Assembly: GCA_964058805.1 (NCBI GenBank)
Contig: CAXKVV010000058.1
Span: forward strand, 181,259 to 245,258
DNA length: 64,000 nt
Origin: Schoenoplectus triqueter
Lineage: Eukaryota; Streptophyta; Magnoliopsida; Poales; Cyperaceae
Reading direction: 5' to 3'
The notes under the pieces were generated by a model. That model made no database searches. It was not told the DNA's origin and worked only from the letters and a program-made list of their open reading frames with translations. Below are positions 59,180 through 64,000 of the stretch, one piece after another. Position 1 is the first letter of the stretch. Every line of letters begins with the position of its first letter. The position numbers and the translations under genes are program-made.

Positions 59180-61530
59180 AAAAAGTAGTGCAACCAATCA
59201 ATTGTTTTAAGAAATCCCAGACCGAAAATTAACGGAAGAAAAGAACTGGCTCAAGACATATATGTTTGGATTAAAATTATTACAAAATAATTAAAAAGAA
59301 AAACAAGTCGTATAAAGAAACAAACAAATATTAATTGTTCACCTGATTTGATTTCTCCGGTGAACTTCCATTCTTTTAATGAATTTTTAGACTGTACACG
59401 GGATCATATTGATGGAGTGATGGGTTTGGGAGGGGTAATATAAAAAAATATATATAGTTTTTAAATCCAAACTGTTTTGAAATGGGGAGAAGAAGTGGAG
59501 AGATTGGAAGAGAAGAGAAATGGACTGGAAATTTCAAGTCGAGAAAAAGAGAAACAGAATACAAGTTAACGGAATTTTTAATATAGGACTAATTTTAAAC
59601 AAACTATAAAGTTCAGCGATTAAAAATAAATAAAATGAAGTTAGGTGATTAAAAATGAATATTAAACAAACTTACCCAGCCCCAATGGGAATATATAACA
59701 GCATGTGCATACATGCTTCACTGGAACGGGCCGCTCTTTCCTGGCACTTGCTAATTTGAAAAGTCATAATTTTCTTTTTAGCAGATAATGAACTTGACTG
59801 GATGATTCTGAAACTGAGATACTTGCATATGATCCCCATAGCGTGCATGATGTTTGTTCAGTTACAGCTCCATTTTGGTGGCAAAATATTTCTTTTATCA
59901 AAATCTCAATTAAGGGCGCGAAATCTGAGACCTTTACAGCAAAGCTATGAAGTTTCATAACATAATCAACATGATACAACCATGTATGCACAGCCATAGT
60001 TAAACTGACGAGGTATGTCGAACAACGTGGTTACAAGAGAATAACACAAGATCTAATTAATTATACCTTTTCAATAATGTACATAGTACAACAACATAAA
60101 GCAGAATTAATTATTTTATACCTTGACCTCTTAACTAGAGAATTCAATACAGAACAGTTTTCCTCTTATAATTATAATATGGTCATAATTGCAAAAACAC
60201 ACCCCACAAACAAACAAAATAAAAATAAGTATCTGCCTTCTTCCTTTTTGACAATGACTTCTCTATCATAGCTACACATCTACCCTGCAACAATGCCAAA
60301 GCAATTAAGCAAAGGAAGTATAAAACTGAGTTATTTGATATTGAGGTTTGGTATCAGATCTTGGTAATAAGATATAGCGAGGATATTTACCTAGACATAA
60401 CAGCTGCTATCAAACTAGAAGCATGCTGCTGGCATAACAGCATTCATACTAACGAGTATACTAGACAATTACGTCTTGTTGTTTCTTTGATGGTTGCTAT
60501 GATTTTTTGTGCACAAAAGTGAAGACTGTTTTCAGAACAACATAAAGGTTACTCTAAAACATCAAGTTGGTTGAGCCCACACAGGATTTAATCAATTAAA
60601 AGATTTCCAAACCATCAATTAGGATGAGTGCAAAGCAACGAAAGCTTAACCAACAAGATACAAAAGATAGAGCAGACAACAGAAAAGGGGTAATGCCGCA
60701 CTAGTATCCAATCCATCCCCAGCCCTCAGTCTTAGGATCTCTTCATGTGTGTGTGCTGTGGGCAGGTTTCTTTTAATTTAATTTAATTTTTTTTTTTTTG
60801 GGGGGGGGGGAGTCTTACAGTCTCTATTTGTGTGTGTTGGGGGTAGGACGGGCGAACCCGTCTTGTCAACACCTTCAAGAAGCTATAGTAATATCACCGC
60901 AAAAGCAATAGAATTTGATTTAAATGACGGCCCTATCTATCTGCTAAGGTTCTTATATAATAGCATGTTTAATTTCATTAAAAACAGAAAATTTTCAGGG
61001 CGTTCAAGTTGGGAATATATATGGAAAATTATGGGTCATCAAATCACAAACCTAGAAAATTCTCACTACTGATAAAAAAGATTCAGGGCTATCAGAACCA
61101 GTATTAAAATTACATCATGGTGATGCATGATGAGATAGGAAAAAAGGAATTACATTACTAGATGCTTTTGAGTTTTCATACAATAAAGCTTGACAAAAAA
61201 TTCAACATATCCTTGATCAAATTGGGACATGCCATATGCCTCGCCTTTTAGATCTATGCCTTACATGTCTGACACCCACAAATTGTATTGTCACTCAAAG
61301 AGTCAGAGAATATGTGACAATTAAATATTTTACAAACTATCACACACGTCAAAACAATAAGCATTTCCATCAGATGCTGACTCGCTTAGAACTAGCAAAA
61401 GACCAAATACTAGACTTTGCGCCTGTCCCTCCTTCCCCACAAAATTAAACAACCAGGCTAATGGGACTAAAAGGGACATCAAGAAGATCAAACCTTCAAA
61501 TGCAAATTAACAAAGCAGAACAGGAACCAC
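59180..61530. other. Non-coding stretch, possibly including 3' UTR or intron of the RING gene
   Basis: No domain-bearing frame. A T12G12-like run lies at 60788-60811. A splice-donor-like GTATGT on minus at 61534-61529 suggests that the RING-H2 transcript may be spliced after its stop codon, so part of this stretch could be a 3' UTR intron and exon. Confidence 0.4.
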
Positions 61531-61595
61531 ATACCTAAACACGTAGCCTTCCAAAGTCAAACATTTTGAAACTAAAAATCCAATTCAAACTCCCA

Positions 61596-62549
61596 TCAAT
61601 CGAAGAGGCCCTCTCGAGACTCTGACATAACAGCATCTCCATCCTCATCCAACCTGTTACTCCTACCAGACCCAGCAAACCCACCAGCTCCACTGCCATT
61701 GACAGTCCATGCTGATGAGACGGTCTCCCCACTATTCGCTGGCCCTGCTGACCCACCTGTCTCAGCCTGTGCCATCTGGGTTGGTGATGCCTCAGCTGCC
61801 GGGGCCTCCCTTACCGCAGTCCTTCTTGTGAGTTCTCTGAGAGCAACTCTCAGTGCCCGGGCCCCGCCACTGTTGTCATTGTGCATTTCATCTAGAAGTG
61901 TCCTGAACCGAATAGATACATGAGTTCTTGTTCCAGGAGGTGGAGATGGGGGCAATTCAGGGGCTGGTTGTGTAGAGGGAATAGGGGCCCGGCAAATGGG
62001 GCAGGAATTGTGGTGAGATAGCCACGGCACGATGCAATCATTGTGGTACAAGTGACTGCAGGGGAGAACACGAGCTGTGGTGGAGACAAGGAACTCATCT
62101 TTGCAGACAGCGCACGGAAGGGAGGGTTCTGAGATGAAAACAGTGGGAAGAGAGGAGATGGAGGGAGGGGACGCTGGGGGAGGGCCCCGAGGAGCAATAG
62201 GGATGTCGTCAGAGGAAAGGCGGAGGATGAGGCGACGGAGGTAGGCCTGAGCGGCAGAGGTTGGGGAGGAGGACATCAAGTCGGGGGAATCGTCGGGATC
62301 GTGCTCGGAGTCGGAGTCGTCTGAGAAGACGTCGGCGAGGTGGGGAGGGGGAGGAGGAGGAGGCGGGATTAGGTCGTCCTCTTCTTGGAGGAAGCCACTG
62401 GAGCAATCAGGGCAGCGTAGAGGGGAAGGGGGAGGGGGGAGGGTAACGCTGCGTCCGCAGAGGTGGCAATAGTAGGCAAGGGAAGGGGGGGAGGAGGAAG
62501 AGGGGACCGGGGCGGTGAAAGGGTTGGAGGGAGACGCAGCGGAGGACAT
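61596..62549 (-). CDS. Zinc-ribbon/RING-H2 E3 ubiquitin ligase, intact single-exon CDS (317 aa)
   Basis: RING-H2 ligases bring an E2 to a substrate for ubiquitination. The N-terminus has a zinc ribbon, YYCHLCGRSVTLPPPP with Cys28, Cys31, Cys46 and Cys49, as in the plant RDUF/RING1-like group. A poly-proline stretch (62-69) and an acidic serine/aspartate patch (76-90) follow. The RING-H2 finger spans 146-186: Cys146, Cys149, Cys164, His166, His169, Cys172, Cys183, Cys186, giving C-X2-C-X14-C-X1-H-X2-H-X2-C-X10-C-X2-C, with Trp176 in the E2-contact position. The C-terminus has an arginine-rich helix (228-243) and a glycine/serine tail. There is no membrane segment, so a soluble protein is expected. 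ATG at 62549 is the first in frame. Length and domain order match the family. Likely a soluble stress- or hormone-related ligase, but the substrate is unknown. Confidence 0.95.
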   Translation of the reverse strand: MSSAASPSNPFTAPVPSSSSPPSLAYYCHLCGRSVTLPPPPSPLRCPDCSSGFLQEEDDLIPPPPPPPPHLADVFSDDSDSEHDPDDSPDLMSSSPTSAAQAYLRRLILRLSSDDIPIAPRGPPPASPPSISSLPTVFISEPSLPCAVCKDEFLVSTTARVLPCSHLYHNDCIVPWLSHHNSCPICRAPIPSTQPAPELPPSPPPGTRTHVSIRFRTLLDEMHNDNSGGARALRVALRELTRRTAVREAPAAEASPTQMAQAETGGSAGPANSGETVSSAWTVNGSGAGGFAGSGRSNRLDEDGDAVMSESREGLFD

Positions 62550-62718
62550 GGCGGTGGGTGAGGGATGGGGGATCGGACCGAGACGGAGAGGGTGGGAAGG
62601 ATCTTTGCTGGTCGTGGTAAATTATGGGTTCGGACTTCGGTGGTTATCCCTGACTTGAGGAATCGAACGGCGAACAAGAATAGATCTCTATCTAATGCAA
62701 AATTCGACAAACAACAAC

Positions 62719-62800
62719 GTCGCTTTGGCCGAGTGGTTAAGGCGTGTGCCTGCTAAGTACATGGGGTTTCCCCGCGAGAGTTCGAATCTCTCAGGCGACG
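62719..62800 (+). tRNA. tRNA-Ser(GCT)
   Basis: The 82-nt sequence folds as a class II tRNA. The acceptor stem is GTCGCTT / AGGCGAC, with one G-T pair. The D arm is GCC-GAGTGGTTAA-GGC. The anticodon stem-loop TGTGC-CTGCTAA-GTACA has anticodon GCT at 62752-62754. A variable arm (TGGGG/CCCCG type) and the T arm GAGAG-TTCGAAT-CTCTC follow, then discriminator G. Box A (TGGCCGAGTGG) and box B (GTTCGAATC) are intact. There is no intron. A CAA-rich sequence just upstream (CAAACAACAAC) suits plant tRNA transcription starts. It decodes AGC/AGT serine codons. Confidence 0.97.
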
Positions 62801-62810
62801 TTAGGAATCA

Positions 62811-62815
62811 TTTTT
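62811..62815 (+). terminator. RNA polymerase III T-run terminator of tRNA-Ser
   Basis: TTTTT begins 11 nt after the tRNA 3' end, the usual Pol III stop. Confidence 0.85.
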
Positions 62816-62819
62816 CTTC

Positions 62820-64000
62820 TAATTTAATTTGATTTGAAAACCAGCGTCCCGGACGAATGATCGGATCTTTCGAGAGTTTAGCGGGTTTATAAGAAGGTCG
62901 GATTTAGAAAGATTATTCAAGAGTTTAGAGGTGAGTTTAATCCCTGAGAGATTCAGTTTTTATCAGACAATTCGAACTTTAAGAGCCAAATAAAAGATAG
63001 ATAAGGGTTAGATTTATCATCTTTTAATTATTTTTTATTTTTTTAGAATTTTAAATATAACTAAAATAGAACACAAAAATATGAAAAAATAAAGCAAAAT
63101 TTATAACTATAATATAGAAAAATAATATATTTTTGAATATTTTCTGAATTTTCAGATTTTAAGAATTTGAGAAGGATCAGATTTAATAAGAATTTGTCTC
63201 TTCAAGTTGGGTTCGGTTCTTATCAAATTTAACTGTAAGAGGAAGGATCCGACCGAATTGGAAGAGGGCCGGATTGACGGAGCGACCAGACTGAGTTCAA
63301 GAGCTCGATCTTTATAGGCTATCCCTAGTGAAGGTTCAAATTATTTTCAACAAATCAAGCTTAAACAAGTCAATGAATACATTTGACCTGATTCATTAAG
63401 GCATGAACCCGTTAATTCAACAAAGAGTCAAAGATGGTGTAAGTAGAGGTGTCGATGATACTCTTTTATTTATTTATCTGATTCATATTATATTCGATAA
63501 GACGATCATGAGTACAGATTTTTTTCGATAGCTTATTTGATATGAATAAGGGTAAGAATTTGTTTCGTTAAGTAAATGAATAAGGGTATAGGTAAAGATC
63601 ATTTACCCTATAAGGTAAATTATTAAAAAAATCAATTATTCCAGTAATTATCTTATATAATATTTTTTTATGTTAGTTGCCATGAAATTTATGAGTTAAT
63701 TATTAAGAATTATAATTATTATTTTTTAAAATTTAATTAATTTATAAATTATAATATTTGAATAATATTTATAGAGTATTTATTAAAATGATTGAATGAG
63801 ACTATATAAGATTTTATTTTAGATAAGATGCTATTTTATTTTTTAAGTTAAAGTTTTTTAGAAGAGATGTTTGTATTTTATTAATTTATATGTTGAAAAT
63901 AGCTCAAGTTAGGATTGATTACATAGTTATATTTTGATTTCATACTAGCAAATAAATATATATATGAATGAGTTTGTATGTGAAATGAATGAGTTTGTAT
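62820..64000. other. Intergenic DNA at the right edge
   Basis: AT-rich, with no gene or clear element ends. The last 40 bases repeat AATGAGTTTGTATGTG. Confidence 0.5.

Noticed and set aside
63440..64000. Possible MITE or telomere-like repeat at the right edge
   Set aside because: No inverted ends could be matched inside the window; the AATGAGTTTGTAT repeat is cut by the window end.

Overview
The window is nuclear DNA of a flowering plant. It is AT-rich, gene-poor and crowded with transposable elements. The plant-typical content includes a Ty3/gypsy chromovirus-like element and a SIRE-like Ty1/copia relative, both primed by initiator tRNA-Met, and L1-type and RTE-type LINEs. It also includes a MuDR-type MULE, many MITEs, a spliced plant formate-tetrahydrofolate ligase gene and a zinc-ribbon/RING-H2 ubiquitin ligase. 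I cannot name the species. Only three loci look like functional host genes: the RING-H2 ligase gene (61596-62549, minus), a tRNA-Ser(GCT) gene (62719-62800, plus) and the last of three tandem copies of a small membrane protein gene (45077-45310, minus).

Layout. 1-7777: a minus-strand Ty3/gypsy element that runs off the left edge, with its 5' LTR at 5482-7777, PBS, gag-protease and the start of pol. A 2.1-kb LTR-like insertion splits it at 1291-3390 with a perfect 5-bp target duplication. 7778-18900: non-coding repeat-derived DNA, including a TATA-led leader with a four-times repeated motif (9.5-10.2 kb), an AT-rich array (10.8-12.1 kb) and two minisatellites (12.2-13.5 kb). 18.9-21.9 kb: small inverted-repeat elements and tandem repeats. 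22.1-25.6 kb: a gag-only, SIRE-like element whose 3' LTR carries palindromic MYB-like sites. 26.5-27.9 kb: consecutive foldback elements separated by TA microsatellites. 28.9-32.4 kb: MITEs with oligomer repeats.

33.2-37.4 kb (minus): a formate-tetrahydrofolate ligase pseudogene with six recognisable exons, canonical splice sites and several frameshifts, deletions and a stop. 39.4-45.5 kb: the three-copy small membrane protein family, with a decayed L1 between copies 2 and 3 and a MITE inside copy 2. 46.1-47.3 kb: a foldback MITE split by a 5'-truncated L1 with a 17-bp target duplication. 48.7-49.5 kb: a hAT-like non-autonomous element. 50.6-54.3 kb: a complete but degenerate MULE with a 9-bp target duplication. 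58.3-59.2 kb: an RTE LINE 3' end (minus). 61.6-62.8 kb: the RING-H2 gene and, divergently, the tRNA-Ser gene.

There is no operon-like organisation. The dominant theme is nested transposition, with host genes surviving at the right edge and in one tandem cluster. No clearly new biochemical system was found. The observations most worth checking are the tandem small-protein cluster with shared W-box/TATA promoters, the palindrome-rich terminal repeats of the MULE, the regularly spaced MYB-like palindromes in the copia LTR and the TA-bounded foldback cluster.
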